In this document: in pieces, positions 63,290 to 64,000 of the stretch
Layout: each line of letters opens with the position of its first letter
Position numbering within the stretch: position 1 is the first letter of the stretch
NCBI GenBank assembly: GCA_963775275.1
Contig: CAVZII010000005.1
Location: 1,798,001 to 1,862,000 of the forward strand
From: JANWHQ01 sp963775275
GTDB taxonomy: Bacteria; Pseudomonadota; Alphaproteobacteria; Caulobacterales; Caulobacteraceae
Reading direction: 5' to 3'
Length of the DNA: 64,000 nt
Notes under the pieces: model-generated
Database searches by the model: none
The model's input: the letters and a program-made list of their open reading frames with translations, nothing else
What the model was told of the DNA's origin: nothing
Made by a program: the position numbers and the translations under genes

Positions 63290-64000
63290 TCAGGCGCCGG
63301 AGGCGACGGCGCTGAGCGCGGGGATGTCGGTCAGTACGATGAAGCCACGCTGGATCTCGATAAGGCCGCCATCGCGCCAACTCTGCAGCAGGCGGTTCAT
63401 GGTCTCGCGGGTTACGTTCATGTGATTGGCGAGCTCGCGCTGAGGCAGGGAGACGGTGAGCTTGCGGCCGCGGGGGGCATCCACGCCGAAGTGTTCGCCC
63501 AGGAACAACAGCCGCTTGGCCAGCCGCGCGGGCAGGCTCAGGAACACCGTGTCCTCCAGCTGATCCGAAACCCACCTCAGCCGTGCGGTCAACGCCACCA
63601 GCATGGCGCGCATCAGCGCAGGCCTGGACTCCAGGAAGGGGATCAACCGGCTGCGGTCGAAGACCAGCACGTGGACAGGATCGCAAGCCGTCGCGTCGGC
63701 TGTGCGCTGGCCGCCGTCCACGAGCGCGACCTCGCCGAAGACGCTGCCGGGGCCCAGGAGGTTGAGCACGATCTCGCGCCCTTCGCGCGAGCCGGAGGAG
63801 ATCTTCACCTGGCCGCGTTCGACCACATACAGACCGTGGCTCGCGTCGCCTTTCTGGAAGATCATCGCGCCCGGCGGATAGGACCTTGCCGCCGCCAGGG
63901 CGGCCAGTTCCTCGAGGTCGGTGGCCTCCAGCCCTTCGAACAGCGGCGTGAGGACGAGCAGGCCGGCATTGTGTGAAAGCGGCGCCTGGGGCGCGCTCAA
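63290..64000 (-). CDS. Crp/Fnr-family transcriptional regulator (start may lie beyond the window)
   Basis: 236 residues are visible, beginning at the window edge with TTG, which may or may not be the true start. An N-terminal cyclic-nucleotide-binding beta-roll contains VFGEVALVDGGQRTADATA, keeping the Gly-Glu and Arg-Thr of the CRP cAMP pocket (Arg-Ser in E. coli). The C-helix has WVSDQ in place of VTSEK. The C-terminal winged helix has LPQRELANHMNVTRETMNRL with Arg-Glu-...-Arg as in CRP. No cysteines of an FNR [4Fe-4S] cluster are seen. Many alphaproteobacterial members do not bind cAMP, so the ligand is inferred. It lies upstream of the autotransporter on the same strand. Confidence 0.85.
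   Translation of the reverse strand: MSAPQAPLSHNAGLLVLTPLFEGLEATDLEELAALAAARSYPPGAMIFQKGDASHGLYVVERGQVKISSGSREGREIVLNLLGPGSVFGEVALVDGGQRTADATACDPVHVLVFDRSRLIPFLESRPALMRAMLVALTARLRWVSDQLEDTVFLSLPARLAKRLLFLGEHFGVDAPRGRKLTVSLPQRELANHMNVTRETMNRLLQSWRDGGLIEIQRGFIVLTDIPALSAVASGA

Noticed and set aside
63290..64000. FNR-type oxygen sensor instead of a Crp-type regulator
   Set aside because: The N-terminal cysteines needed for the [4Fe-4S] cluster are absent.

Overview
The window is a high-GC alphaproteobacterial chromosome segment, most likely from the Caulobacteraceae (Phenylobacterium/Caulobacter relatives). This rests on the DnaA sequence, the rpsT-dnaA-dnaN-recF-gyrB order, a near-perfect Caulobacter-type housekeeping promoter in front of rpsT, TonB-dependent receptor and HfaB-like genes, and abundant short intergenic palindromes. 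Genes are densely packed, with many TGATG or ATGA stop/start overlaps. I see no phage, insertion sequence, CRISPR array or resistance island.

Layout. 1-7.6 kb: end of a probable rsmD, putA, and a leftward run DUF484-xerC-ArnT-like glycosyltransferase-HMG-CoA lyase. 7.8-17.2 kb: replication block priA, rpsT, dnaA, dnaN, recF, gyrB. 17.3-22 kb: exported protein, class A penicillin-binding protein, alpha/beta hydrolase, YgjP-like metallopeptidase. 22.0-22.3 kb: tandem 162-bp composite palindrome. 22.3-29.6 kb: DivK-like receiver, lepA, EF-hand protein, DUF983, NUDIX hydrolase, PYROXD2-like flavoprotein, TPR protein. 29.6-36.7 kb: lpdA, fmt-truA-ggt, histidine kinase, UPF0114 protein. 36.7-41.1 kb: tRNA-Ser(CGA), YkgJ protein, HfaB/CsgG-like operon, an exported protein with 33-residue repeats, and a LuxR-type regulator broken by two frameshifts. 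41.3-43.6 kb: TonB-dependent receptor. 43.7-54.7 kb: a complete type II secretion system (gspE-F-O-I, D-C-M, G-H, L-K-J) in four blocks of alternating strand. 54.9-64 kb: AhpD-like protein, two overlapping membrane class III cyclase genes, a 1617-residue autotransporter and a Crp-family regulator running off the window end.

The most interesting region is 55.7-64 kb. The two cyclase proteins have complementary active-site losses: one lacks both metal-binding aspartates but keeps the transition-state Asn/Arg, and the other keeps both aspartates but has Gln for the Asn. This is the division of labour of the C1 and C2 halves of mammalian adenylyl cyclase, so the pair may be an obligate heterodimer. 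About 5 kb away a Crp-type regulator with the RExxxR recognition helix lies just upstream of the autotransporter, and a TGTGA-N6-TCACT site sits between them. Cyclase, Crp and autotransporter may form one cyclic-nucleotide-controlled surface circuit. This is inferred from sequence and untested.

Two or three genes (the LuxR regulator, a small exported protein at 24.7 kb and perhaps the repeat protein at 39.2 kb) carry apparent single-base frameshifts, either real decay or assembly error.
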